Assembly (NCBI RefSeq): GCF_026651875.1
Contig: NZ_CP104067.1
Span: 5,322,501 to 5,386,500 of the forward strand
DNA length: 64,000 nucleotides
Reading direction: 5' to 3'
Source: Alicyclobacillus fastidiosus
GTDB lineage: Bacteria > Bacillota > Bacilli > Alicyclobacillales > Alicyclobacillaceae
Part shown: piece by piece, positions 1 through 8,237 of the stretch
Position numbering within the stretch: the first letter of the stretch is position 1
Layout of the letters: every line of letters starts with the position of its first letter
Program-made: the position numbers and the translations under genes
The notes under the pieces: model-generated
The model's input: the letters and a program-made list of their open reading frames with translations, nothing else
What the model was told of the DNA's origin: nothing
The model's database searches: none

Positions 1-94
1 TCCCTGATAGTTACCATATGTTCACCCGAGAATCCGTCATTCAGATGGTGAAACGCGATTGATTTGGATTGTAGCACTGGACGTTTGCCACGAC

Positions 95-112
95 AATAAC
101 AACGTTGTTATT
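95..112. repeat. Perfect 18-bp palindrome downstream of the MFS gene
   Basis: AATAACAACGTTGTTATT is its own reverse complement and is followed by a short T run on the plus strand. It lies about 100 bases beyond the stop codon of the minus-strand MFS transporter. It could be a weak terminator or a protein site. The rest of 1-214 shows no gene. Confidence 0.4.
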
Positions 113-214
113 TTCTAAACTGTTTGTGATCTACCGACGCGCGACAAAACGCGGCCGGCACCTGTTGAGTAGCCCGCCGCGTCAGATTGTGAAAATCTAG
201 AACGCCATCACTGT

Positions 215-1480
215 TCAAAATCGTTGTGGGATGAGGATGGCGACCATAATGGCCCCAATCACCCCCGCTGCACTAAGAAACACAAACGCGCCGGTGTAAT
301 CGCTGTTTGCGCCGATGATCACACCCATGATAAACGGGGCAAAGGCCGCAACGATGTTGCTCAACCCGGACATCACACCCGTTTGACTGCCGACGTTGGA
401 CTGTTTGGAAACGCCATGGACAAGAGAGAAGACCATCAAGGTCGTCGTTTGGAGCGTCCAAATGGCAACGGCGAGTAGCAACATCGCCAACAAGGTGCTA
501 GACACCGCGGTACATCCCCACAGCACAACCGCGTAAACGATGTACCCGCACACGGCGAACGGCGCCCTTCTGTTCACCTTATCCGCCCATGCGCCAAAAA
601 TCATCAGTACCACGGCACAGAGGAGCCAAGCCACCAACGTGAATATCCCCATGCCAGACATAGACAGATGGCGCACGTCCACGAGATATTTGGGGACCCA
701 CGAATTCACTCCCCAAAACCCCATCCCGGTGGCGACGTTGGCGACCAGCAACAGCCACAAACGATAGTTGCGAAGCCCACCTGTGGACTTGGGCGTGCCA
801 AGCGCTTTCCCTTGGTCGATAAATATCCGCTCCGGCTCATCGATGAATGCAGAATCGGCCGGGTGGTCGCGGACGAGTGAGATGATGAGCCCGAGCGGTA
901 TGAGGGCGACCGCTGCGAGGATGAAGAACACCGAGTGCCACCCAATACTGCCGATGATCGAGGTAATGATGATGCCGCCGAACGCGATGCCCACATTCAT
1001 TCCGTTGACCCATATCGAAGTCGCGCGGCTCTCTTCATCTCTGCGGAACCAATTTGACGTCATTTTTGTACAAATCGGCCATAACGCGCCCTCACCGAGC
1101 CCTAACAGCAGCCTCGAGATGTACAAGGTGACCGGATCGGTCGACGCACCCGCGAGCAACGTCGCGACTATCCAGATGGACACTGCGGTGATGGCGGTCT
1201 TCCGAGGTCCCCAGCGATCGATGACAAATCCCCAAACGACCATCCCGATGCCGTAAGTGACGAGAAACAGAGTGGTCAGTAATCCGATTTTCCCTGGTGC
1301 ATTGGATAGACCCATATCCGAGAGAAAAGGTTTGTACGCACTGATGATGCCGACATTCGTCTTTTCAATGGACCCGACGGCCCACAAACTTGTCAATACG
1401 GGCAGAATGTATAGCCATCGCGTTCTTCCGATCTTCTTGGTCAAGGTGATGGAAGACTCGACCTGCGGGGAACTCCCCAT
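215..1480 (-). CDS. MFS transporter, anion:cation symporter (ACS)-like
   Basis: Inner-membrane permease of about 421 residues, with the usual hydrophobic segments in two halves and a hydrophilic central loop. The first half has the MFS loop RWGPRK and the stretch SRLLLGLGEGALWPI, typical of ACS-family carriers for organic anions, which include phthalate and hexuronate transporters. I start at the ATG preceded by AAGGGG with 8 bases spacing; a GTG three codons upstream is less likely. It is the last gene of the minus-strand catabolic group, so uptake of the aromatic acid degraded by the neighbours is the natural inference. The substrate is not proven by sequence. Confidence 0.85.
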   Translation of the reverse strand: MGSSPQVESSITLTKKIGRTRWLYILPVLTSLWAVGSIEKTNVGIISAYKPFLSDMGLSNAPGKIGLLTTLFLVTYGIGMVVWGFVIDRWGPRKTAITAVSIWIVATLLAGASTDPVTLYISRLLLGLGEGALWPICTKMTSNWFRRDEESRATSIWVNGMNVGIAFGGIIITSIIGSIGWHSVFFILAAVALIPLGLIISLVRDHPADSAFIDEPERIFIDQGKALGTPKSTGGLRNYRLWLLLVANVATGMGFWGVNSWVPKYLVDVRHLSMSGMGIFTLVAWLLCAVVLMIFGAWADKVNRRAPFAVCGYIVYAVVLWGCTAVSSTLLAMLLLAVAIWTLQTTTLMVFSLVHGVSKQSNVGSQTGVMSGLSNIVAAFAPFIMGVIIGANSDYTGAFVFLSAAGVIGAIMVAILIPQRF

Positions 1481-1539
1481 AACGTACACCCCTTTTCGAT
1501 TGACGGAAAACGCTTACAAGGATTCCAGTAGGGCGCCTT

Positions 1540-2721
1540 TTACCAAGGCACCTGATGCTTGAGCAGAACTTCCTCTCGGCGTTCGGCCGATTCTAATACA
1601 GCCAGACAAACCTCTAAATTTGCAAGGCCCCATTCGGCGTCATGTGTACTCGCGTCGTCTCTTTTGCGCACTGCCTCGACAAATTCCCGTACGACAAGGT
1701 CATGTGCCGTGGGAACCCGATTTAAGGTGATCTCCTCGACCTCCTCGTCGGAATAAATCAACAACCCATTCGGGCTCTGCCGAATATCTCCGTGGTCGCA
1801 GCTGACGACAGTCAATCCAAAAAATGGGCTGTGGATGGGGCCGTGATCGGAGGCCGGATTTTGGTATTGACTCCTCTTTTGTTTGAGGGACATCTCCTCC
1901 GTTTCACTAATCCCCTTGACCCGTTTGCGGCTCATCCCGTAGTGGCTGTCATCCGCACGCCTCGCTTGGCCCCCCCACTCGCCGATATCCCAAGTCAGTT
2001 CCGAGGTGTGAAAGTGGTCGTACCCGTTGTAGACGGCGGTGGCCGCCAACCCGTTTTCAAACTCGAGATACGCGACGTGACTGCCTTCTGTCGGCCTGGC
2101 TGGGTCCCAACGGCCCGTCATCGCACGCACACTGCGGACCACTCCCCCACCCAGATATCGGATGATATCAAATTGGTGAGAGCCCTGACGAAACGTGACC
2201 CCGCCGCCTTGCGTAGTATCCAATTCCTCCTTCGTTCTAGGGCGATACAGCCAATCGTTGTAGTTCCAATTGTGAATCATTCTAACAGGGCCGAGCCGCC
2301 CGCTGTCGAGAACGTCTTTGATGGCCTGGATAGGCGGATCAAAACTGTGAGAGTGGCCGACGATTACCGCTAGTCCGCTTTGCTGTGCCTTCTCGACGAT
2401 TCCCCGAGCTTCTTCCAGTGTCACTGCCATCGGCTTTTCGACCAGTACATGCTTTCCAGAGTCCAGTGCAAGGTGGATTTGCTGCGTATGAAGTTCTGTC
2501 GGAGTGGCGATATAGACCGCGTCGATTCCGTCAAATCGGCACAACTGTTCTGCGTCTGCAAACACCGGCACTCCATAATCCTGTTGAAACGCGTTGCGCT
2601 TTTCCTCGCTTCTGGTCGCAGCGGCGCTTACCAGAATGTTCGCGTTGGCGAGGAAAGCGGGAAGCATCTGTCTGGTGGCGGTGCCAAGCCCAGCGATGCC
2701 CATACGAATCGGCTGCGTCAC
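1540..2721 (-). CDS. Gfo/Idh/MocA-family dehydrogenase, phthalate dihydrodiol dehydrogenase-like
   Basis: NAD(P)-dependent oxidoreductase with an N-terminal Rossmann motif (MGIAGLGTATRQ) and the family signature VLVEKPMAV, where the Lys-Pro pair contacts cofactor and substrate. A C-terminal alpha/beta domain of the GFO_IDH_MocA type follows. It sits beside a Rieske oxygenase and resembles the Pht4-type dehydrogenases that rearomatise a cis-dihydrodiol; this role is inferred from context. The chosen GTG start has GGGGG 8 bases upstream. An in-frame GTG at 2778 would add 19 residues and overlap the upstream zinc-ribbon gene, so translational coupling from there is an alternative. Confidence 0.8.
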   Translation of the reverse strand: MTQPIRMGIAGLGTATRQMLPAFLANANILVSAAATRSEEKRNAFQQDYGVPVFADAEQLCRFDGIDAVYIATPTELHTQQIHLALDSGKHVLVEKPMAVTLEEARGIVEKAQQSGLAVIVGHSHSFDPPIQAIKDVLDSGRLGPVRMIHNWNYNDWLYRPRTKEELDTTQGGGVTFRQGSHQFDIIRYLGGGVVRSVRAMTGRWDPARPTEGSHVAYLEFENGLAATAVYNGYDHFHTSELTWDIGEWGGQARRADDSHYGMSRKRVKGISETEEMSLKQKRSQYQNPASDHGPIHSPFFGLTVVSCDHGDIRQSPNGLLIYSDEEVEEITLNRVPTAHDLVVREFVEAVRKRDDASTHDAEWGLANLEVCLAVLESAERREEVLLKHQVPW

Positions 2722-2767
2722 ACACGTTACCCCCGTCTCATCAAAATTCAACTCGCGTATGAAACCG

Positions 2768-2980
2768 TCATGCCTCACTTAACTCGTAGGCAATGTGGTG
2801 AACGTGTTCTACGATCTCACCTTCCCAACCACAATTCGCACAGTAACAAAAATATACAGATTCGCAGTCGCGCCAGTAGGCGACGATGAGACTAGTCACT
2901 CTGCCCAAAGGTTCTCCACATCCAGGGCATCGGCGAGAATCGTCCAATTGGGGCTCCATCGCCGCAGTGTTACTGGCCAT
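2768..2980 (-). CDS. Small zinc-ribbon protein in the catabolic operon
   Basis: A 70-residue protein with two knuckles, C18-P-G-C21 and C47-A-N-C50, plus C39 and C45, so a zinc ribbon is likely. Its ATG lies inside the last codons of the Rieske gene (11-base overlap), and it runs up to or into the dehydrogenase gene, which indicates translational coupling. I do not recognise a named family. It is too short for a ferredoxin reductase and lacks a ferredoxin-type cysteine cluster. It might be an accessory or stabilising protein for the oxygenase; that is a guess. Confidence 0.65.
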   Translation of the reverse strand: MASNTAAMEPQLDDSRRCPGCGEPLGRVTSLIVAYWRDCESVYFCYCANCGWEGEIVEHVHHIAYELSEA

Positions 2981-4229
2981 TCAGCACACCTGGATTCGCA
3001 AAGAGGTCGATTAAATCCTTTGCCACTGGGCAGTGTCTGGTCTGGAAGCGCATCGTCACACTTTCAAATCCCTCGCTGAAGTGATGTTTCTTCCTCTCCA
3101 AGGGCAGGTTGATGATGGTATTCTTGGCCGGATCTCGGATGACGCCGAGGGGATCGATACCTTGGCGGACTTTGTTGATCTGCTCCGCGTACAATTTCCG
3201 CAACAGAATGATCCCTTTGTCTGTCGTCCCAAGGTGTTCGTCGCTTCGGTCGGCAATCGCTCCTTGCGTCACCCACGTCATAATGTCCTGGCCGTCGATG
3301 TAGTCTGTAATAAACTCCCCATCTGGATGGCGCCAAGGCACTTCATACAAGCACAATTTCTGCAGCGATTCCGGAATCTCCACCCCTTCTCCGGGGATAT
3401 ACGCGTTGTACCAAACGTGCCAGGTATGCGTGTCGTCTATCGGGACTCTCATCTGAAATGCGTAAGTGCCCAGGCCGCCGCTGCCAACCGCGAGAATATA
3501 CGGGAACACGACAGGATGCCCGATTCTCCAGTCGTCTGAGTCCTCGCTTTGCCCCTCGAGGAGGCGGCGCTTGATAATCCCGTATTCGAAGACGTCGAAT
3601 GCCGTTTTTACGTGATGTCGCGAAAACGCAACCTGGACCTCGTCACCGAGCTCATTGTGGATGAACTCGTGGTAGTGGCCGTGCAGCCACTCCGTGTGCT
3701 CTGGGTCCAGCGAGTTCTCCATGATCTGGAGAAAGTTAACCGGCAATACAGCCTGGCCCACCACGCGAATCGCGTTTTCTGCGACAAAGGCGTCATAGCG
3801 TGGGAGTAAAGGGGCAGGTTCGGGCCCGAGGTAGGCAAAAATCAGTCCACCGAGCTTCTGGACTGGGTATCCCGACATCCGGATGCGCTGCTTAAACGTA
3901 CTTTGCTGCGGCTCGTTCGGCTGATCCGTACATTGCCCAGTATGATTGAAACACCACCCGTGATAGGGGCACCGAATTCCCTCGTCCTCTGGGATGCCAT
4001 AGACGAGCGAAACCCCTCGATGCGGACACTTTTCAGCAATCAGGCCGAGGTTTCCGGAGCGGTCCCGATACAGCACCAGATCTTCTCCTAACAGCCGAAC
4101 TCGCTTGGTCCATTTTCGCTCCAGTTCCACTTCCGCCGCGACGGGAAACCAGTAACGCCGCAGCAATTCTCCCATCGGAGTGCCCGGCCCAACACGTGTA
4201 AGCGTCTCGTTCTGCCCAGTCGTCATCAT
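2970..4229 (-). CDS. Rieske non-heme iron oxygenase, phthalate 4,5-dioxygenase-like alpha subunit
   Basis: Aromatic-ring-hydroxylating oxygenase of 419 residues. The N-terminal Rieske [2Fe-2S] site is C68-P-H70 and C87-P-Y-H90. The mononuclear iron site follows as D175-x2-H178-x4-H183 in the stretch SLDPEHTEWLHGH. Length and layout match the oxygenase component of phthalate dioxygenase rather than the short alpha subunits that pair with a beta subunit. No reductase or ferredoxin gene is visible in the window, so electrons must come from elsewhere, possibly from a gene left of position 1. The start at ATG-ATG is the first good one after the class II aldolase gene. Confidence 0.88.
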   Translation of the reverse strand: MMTTGQNETLTRVGPGTPMGELLRRYWFPVAAEVELERKWTKRVRLLGEDLVLYRDRSGNLGLIAEKCPHRGVSLVYGIPEDEGIRCPYHGWCFNHTGQCTDQPNEPQQSTFKQRIRMSGYPVQKLGGLIFAYLGPEPAPLLPRYDAFVAENAIRVVGQAVLPVNFLQIMENSLDPEHTEWLHGHYHEFIHNELGDEVQVAFSRHHVKTAFDVFEYGIIKRRLLEGQSEDSDDWRIGHPVVFPYILAVGSGGLGTYAFQMRVPIDDTHTWHVWYNAYIPGEGVEIPESLQKLCLYEVPWRHPDGEFITDYIDGQDIMTWVTQGAIADRSDEHLGTTDKGIILLRKLYAEQINKVRQGIDPLGVIRDPAKNTIINLPLERKKHHFSEGFESVTMRFQTRHCPVAKDLIDLFANPGVLNGQ

Positions 4230-4250
4230 CTGCGCACCACAACCTCTCTT

Positions 4251-4976
4251 CTATCGTTCATGTGCTTGCAGCCCATTGAGGTGGCCGGAGATCAGCGATT
4301 TTTCCTCGTGATATGTCCACACTTTTCTGACAATTTTCGGCGACCAATTCGTCTCTTGTGTCCGCTTTAAGTTTTCTCCCTCGAGCACGTGATGGTTCCG
4401 ATTCACCAGGTAAGTCTGGTACTGTTTTTTTGCGTTTTCTTCCATAAAGACCGCAGTTGCAAACACCTCCTCAACGCTGCCGCCGACGACCACACTTCCG
4501 TGGTGGCGAATTTGAATCGCCCGATGACCCGCGAGCGCGCGCGCCAACTCCTCGCCCATTTCCCTCTCGTTCACGAGGCTCGAACGCTCATAGTACGGGA
4601 CGAATTGAGAGAATGACCCAATGGAGAACACCGGCTTGAGGGGTAGATCAGCAATACCGAGCACGGTTTGCCAATGCGGATGATTGTGGACAATTGCATA
4701 AACGTCAGGGCGCTGTCGATAGATTTCCGTATGGATGTACACCTCGCTCGGCGGTTCCGGTCCTCCCGGCTCCGGCGTGCCGTCGGCGTTGCAAACCACC
4801 ACGTCGGAAGTCGTAAGCGTGGCCCTGCTCGCCGCGCGCGCGTTAATCAGAAACCTACTATCGCCCTCTGCTAGCCGACAGCTGATATGCCCGTTCATGT
4901 CCAGTAGATCTACGCGTTCCATCATGCGTATCGCCTTGACGAGGCTCAACTTGCGATTAGCCATCTCATCGGACAT
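4251..4976 (-). CDS. Class II aldolase/adducin-family protein, possible dihydroxyphthalate decarboxylase
   Basis: A 241-residue cytoplasmic enzyme. It has the HNHPH zinc-binding motif and a later HHG motif typical of class II aldolases (fuculose-1-phosphate aldolase fold). Some members decarboxylate 3,4-dihydroxyphthalate in Gram-positive phthalate pathways, and its position as first gene of the minus-strand group supports such a role by inference. The start has a strong GGAGGGG site 7 bases upstream. The alternative is a sugar-phosphate aldolase, which fits the neighbours less well. Confidence 0.75.
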   Translation of the reverse strand: MSDEMANRKLSLVKAIRMMERVDLLDMNGHISCRLAEGDSRFLINARAASRATLTTSDVVVCNADGTPEPGGPEPPSEVYIHTEIYRQRPDVYAIVHNHPHWQTVLGIADLPLKPVFSIGSFSQFVPYYERSSLVNEREMGEELARALAGHRAIQIRHHGSVVVGGSVEEVFATAVFMEENAKKQYQTYLVNRNHHVLEGENLKRTQETNWSPKIVRKVWTYHEEKSLISGHLNGLQAHER

Positions 4977-5057
4977 CCTGAATCCCCTCCTCAGGTCCTG
5001 AAGTCAAGAATGCGTTTACATACGTTTAGGATACGGGCCGGATGGATGGCAATCAAA

Positions 5058-5105
5058 TTTATATTTCGTTTCGTTGATATAATGAATTGTTTATACTAAA
5101 CGAAA
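5058..5105. promoter_or_regulatory. Divergent promoter/operator region between aldolase and lysR
   Basis: An AT-rich stretch carries an inverted repeat TTTCGTTT (5064-5071) and AAACGAAA (5098-5105). It also has -10-like hexamers in both directions: TATAAT at 5078-5083 on plus and TATAAA at 5058-5063 on minus. Neither has a good -35, which is common for promoters activated by LysR-type regulators. The site lies between the LysR gene and the divergent catabolic genes. Confidence 0.45.
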
Positions 5106-5220
5106 GTGAGAGACCCTGCCGGAAGTAGGCGCGGGCGCTACCCTGCTACGGCGCGGAATTGAACGCGTCTCGTCACTGCAGAGACTCTCCCACATCCTGA
5201 TGCGCGAGGGGCAACTAAGC

Positions 5221-6135
5221 GTGGACACTCCACTCAACTTACATCACCTGCACCTGTTTTGTACGGTGGTCGAATGCCGGAGCTTCAGTAAGGCGGCGCA
5301 AGTTCTGATGATGACCCAGCCTGCGGTCAGCTCGCAGATCAAATCTCTAGAACAATCGTTGTCGACCATACTGCTCGAGCGCACGGGCAAAGAACTTCAA
5401 CTGACCGAAGCCGGAGCGCAGGTCTACGACTCAGCCAAGAAGATCATGGCCCTGGAGCACGGCTTGCGGGCCACTGTGAAAGAGTTGAACTCCGGTCAGG
5501 TCGGACACGTTTCCATCGCGACCAATCGCCCATTCGGTCGCTACTTGCTGCCAAAACTCCTGTCGAAGTTCATCGCTGACCATCCGAGGTCGGAGGTATC
5601 CATTCAGTATGCCGACACGCTGCGAATCTGTGAGCTGGTTCTCGACGAAGTGGTCGATATCGGGGTGGTCAGCTCGGATGACCACCAGTTCAAGCACTCG
5701 AAGTTGCATATTCGCTTTCTACACAGCGATGAATGGTGCCTCGTCAGCTCGGCGCGCGCGCCTTGGACTGCATTGCCTCTCCTTCAGGTACTCGAAGCTG
5801 CGCCGCTCGTGAGTTCGCTGGAAGACTCCACGAATTGGCGTGAAACCAAGTACATCTTAGATTCGCTGCAACTGACGGACGCACAGTACCGCGTGTGCGT
5901 GCGGTTGGATGATATTGAATCGATCAAGGCGATGGTGGCAGAGGGCAGCGGTGTGGCGTTTCTGCCTCGCAGCTGCATTCAAACGCAACTGTCCCAAGCG
6001 GAATTCGCGGAGATTGAGCTGCCGCTTAAGTCTAATCCCCATTTGACCTTCTGGATAATCACCAAGCCGAAAAGACAGGTCCGTCCCACCGTAGATCAGT
6101 TTATCCATCTGCTAACCACCCATTTCAGAGAGTAG
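5221..6135 (+). CDS. LysR-family transcriptional regulator
   Basis: A DNA-binding regulator of 304 residues. The N-terminal winged helix-turn-helix reads SFSKAAQVLMMTQPAVSSQI, the classic LysR recognition segment. It is followed by a periplasmic-binding-protein-like effector domain. I prefer the GTG at 5221 because GAGGGG lies 9 bases upstream; the ATG 21 bases earlier has no ribosome site. It is divergent from the dehydrogenase/oxygenase genes and co-directional with the decarboxylase-like gene, so it probably controls both in response to the aromatic substrate or an intermediate. Confidence 0.9.
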   Translation: MDTPLNLHHLHLFCTVVECRSFSKAAQVLMMTQPAVSSQIKSLEQSLSTILLERTGKELQLTEAGAQVYDSAKKIMALEHGLRATVKELNSGQVGHVSIATNRPFGRYLLPKLLSKFIADHPRSEVSIQYADTLRICELVLDEVVDIGVVSSDDHQFKHSKLHIRFLHSDEWCLVSSARAPWTALPLLQVLEAAPLVSSLEDSTNWRETKYILDSLQLTDAQYRVCVRLDDIESIKAMVAEGSGVAFLPRSCIQTQLSQAEFAEIELPLKSNPHLTFWIITKPKRQVRPTVDQFIHLLTTHFRE

Positions 6136-6417
6136 TCTGCACTGCGTTCGCGTTTTAAAGGCTGTCTTGTCGCGCTCGATACAGCGGGTGCGCGTCAAGA
6201 AAAGCCGTAGATTTTGTTCCTGTATGTGAAATAGGGACATTTCGGAATCCGCGATTTCGAGTTATGGTGAAAGCGCATACCATCACTCGCCTGCCCCTTC
6301 CCGCCGAACCAGAGGCGTTTTCGACGCCCACCGAAATGGCGTTACTGGGAGTGGCCGGGGGATCCACAGGGATGAAACGCTGGAAGCACAAGCCCGTACT
6401 TGAACGGAGGTCATCAT
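6136..6417 (+). other. Gap between lysR and the decarboxylase-like gene
   Basis: About 280 bases with no convincing ORF. The only structure noted is a short inverted repeat GAAAT-AGGGAC-ATTTC near 6229, which could belong to a promoter for the downstream gene. The GGAGG at 6406-6410 is the ribosome site of that gene. Confidence 0.3.
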
Positions 6418-7410
6418 ATGTCCAAATTGCCACTGTCCTTCGCTTGTTGGAACTACGACCGAATTGGTGCACTCGTGGATGGAAGCGTGCAACCCGAGGG
6501 GATCGACCTCAATTATCTAAACATGCCCGTCGAGGAGACATTTTGGCGGATGATGCGCCATCAGGAATTTGACGTCGCCGAACTGTCGCTGTCCTCGTAC
6601 CTCATTGGCCGGGATAGAGGCTATCCTCACGTCACCGCCATTCCGGTTTTCATGTCGCGCTCGTTCCGTCACTCCGGCATCTTTGTCAACACCAGCGCAG
6701 GGATTGAAAAACCGGAGGACCTGCGCGGGAGGCGCGTCGGGGTACCGGAATACCAACTCACGGCATGTTTGTGGATCCGGGGAATCCTCCAGGACGAATA
6801 CGGGGTCGCACCATCGTCCATCCAATGGTTTACAGGTGGCGAGGAAACGCCCGGCCGTCTAGAAAAGGTCGCCTTACAGCTTCCGCCGGAAATCCACATT
6901 CAACCGATCGGTCCGACGCAAACGCTCAATGAGATGCTGGAGTCCGGTGAGATCGACGCGCTGATTGCACCGCGCGCGCCGTCTTCGTTTCTACAAGGTT
7001 CGCCGAACGTCGCCCGGTTGTTTCCAAACTACGAAGAAGATGAGAAGGCTTACTTTCAAAAGACCGGTATATTTCCCATCATGCACGTGATTGCAATCCG
7101 AGACGATGTTTTAGAGGCAAATCCTTGGGTTGCGATGAACTTGTACGTGGCGTTCGAGAAGGCAAAGCAAGTGGTGTACGACGGGTTCAACCAGACAGCG
7201 GCGCTAAAAGTGACGCTGCCGTGGCTCACGGCGGAAATCGAGCGCACAAAGCTCGCAATGGGGGATGACTTCTGGCCATACGGCATCGAACGCAACCAGA
7301 AGACGTTGGAAGCCGCCGTTCGATACTCCTATGAGCAAGGACTCATCAAAACTCGACCCCGGTTAGAAGACTTGTTCGTCAAGTCGACATTAGAAAGATT
7401 TACTATTTAA
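6418..7410 (+). CDS. 4,5-dihydroxyphthalate decarboxylase-like protein (Pht5 family)
   Basis: A 330-residue protein with a periplasmic-binding-protein-like fold but no signal peptide. Phrases such as SFACWNYDRIGALVDG, a DVAELSLSSYL segment, and a block around residues 80-105 (EDLRGRRVGVPEY) match the family named after 4,5-dihydroxyphthalate decarboxylase, which yields protocatechuate. The ATG has a perfect GGAGG 7 bases upstream. It is separated from the other catabolic genes by lysR and transcribed divergently from them. The family also includes ABC-type binding proteins, so the enzymatic role rests on the Rieske/dehydrogenase context. Confidence 0.75.
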   Translation: MSKLPLSFACWNYDRIGALVDGSVQPEGIDLNYLNMPVEETFWRMMRHQEFDVAELSLSSYLIGRDRGYPHVTAIPVFMSRSFRHSGIFVNTSAGIEKPEDLRGRRVGVPEYQLTACLWIRGILQDEYGVAPSSIQWFTGGEETPGRLEKVALQLPPEIHIQPIGPTQTLNEMLESGEIDALIAPRAPSSFLQGSPNVARLFPNYEEDEKAYFQKTGIFPIMHVIAIRDDVLEANPWVAMNLYVAFEKAKQVVYDGFNQTAALKVTLPWLTAEIERTKLAMGDDFWPYGIERNQKTLEAAVRYSYEQGLIKTRPRLEDLFVKSTLERFTI

Positions 7411-7463
7411 GACAGGTCTGACGATGCCACGCGCTGGTGGCTGCGAAATCCCCATCCTGCTGA

Positions 7464-7512
7464 CGAGCCGAAAGACGACTGGTACCGACGGGACCAGTCG
7501 TCTTTCGGCTCG
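7464..7512. terminator. Long perfect inverted repeat between convergent genes
   Basis: Two 20-base arms (7464-7483 and 7493-7512) are exactly complementary around a 9-base loop. The repeat sits between the plus-strand decarboxylase-like gene and the minus-strand bioY. Neither strand has a clear T run, so it may be a bidirectional Rho-independent-like terminator or a transcript-stabilising hairpin. Confidence 0.6.
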
Positions 7513-7536
7513 ATGTATTCCTCACTGCCGCCCCGC

Positions 7537-8139
7537 TCAATCTCCGCGGCCTGCACCCTGCTCAAGCGATTGCGAGACGAACTGTTGCCCTCGAATGATT
7601 CGTTCCTGTGGGTAGACACGGCGTACGATGAGGACGATGGCACTCGCCACCAGCGCTTTCGCGAAGTCCCCAGGCAGAAATGGAATGGCCCCCGCCATCA
7701 TCGCTTTGCCCCACGGACGAACGGCCGGCACCACGTGGCGCAGCCACAGGACGCCCGGAACGTACGAGATCAAGTCACCGCAGATGAAGAGGACGATGAG
7801 CAGGAGCCAGTACTCGCTGCGGGTCCGGGGCCGGATCTTGCCGACAAAGTAACCTGTGAGCCACGCTAAGATCGGCCACGACCAGATGTAGCCAGCTGTA
7901 GCGCCGACGAGGAGCCCAATGCCCGCGTTGCCACGAATCAGGGGGAGGCCCAGCAGATCTAAACCGATGACGATGAGAAACGTTAGCGCTCCGTACCAAG
8001 GTCCGAGAAGCGCCCCCGTCAACATGATGACGAGATTCTCGATGGTGATGGGAATTGGCCCAATCGGGATAGAAACTAGGCTTAGCACCGCAAACAGCGC
8101 GGCAAATAATGCAGAAAATACAAGTCCACGAAAGCGCAT
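7537..8139 (-). CDS. bioY: BioY-type biotin transporter substrate-binding (S) component
   Basis: A 200-residue integral membrane protein with about six hydrophobic segments. It shows the BioY features SIPIGPIPITIENLVIMLTGALLGP near the N terminus, a GLPLIRGNAGIG loop, and a conserved segment around GDLISYVPGVLWL. It binds biotin and docks on an ECF energising module. The two ECF genes lie just across the divergent intergenic region, and a BirA-like operator lies between, which supports biotin as the substrate. Confidence 0.88.
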   Translation of the reverse strand: MRFRGLVFSALFAALFAVLSLVSIPIGPIPITIENLVIMLTGALLGPWYGALTFLIVIGLDLLGLPLIRGNAGIGLLVGATAGYIWSWPILAWLTGYFVGKIRPRTRSEYWLLLIVLFICGDLISYVPGVLWLRHVVPAVRPWGKAMMAGAIPFLPGDFAKALVASAIVLIVRRVYPQERIIRGQQFVSQSLEQGAGRGD

Positions 8140-8167
8140 GTCGATTCTCCTTTACGAAGAAGTATCC

Positions 8168-8198
8168 GTTAACTTAAAATCTATATTAGGTTAACAAT
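8168..8198. promoter_or_regulatory. BirA (biotin repressor) operator candidate
   Basis: GTTAAC (8168-8173) and GTTAACAAT (8190-8198) form an inverted repeat with a 16-base spacer in the bioY/ecfA divergent region. This matches the Firmicutes BirA operator pattern (GTTAAC, about 15-16 bases, GTTAAC). One dimer here could repress both transcription units when biotin is plentiful. Confidence 0.75.
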
Positions 8199-8237
8199 AC
8201 GTACTTTATCACACATGCTGAAAGAGAGGGAATCATT

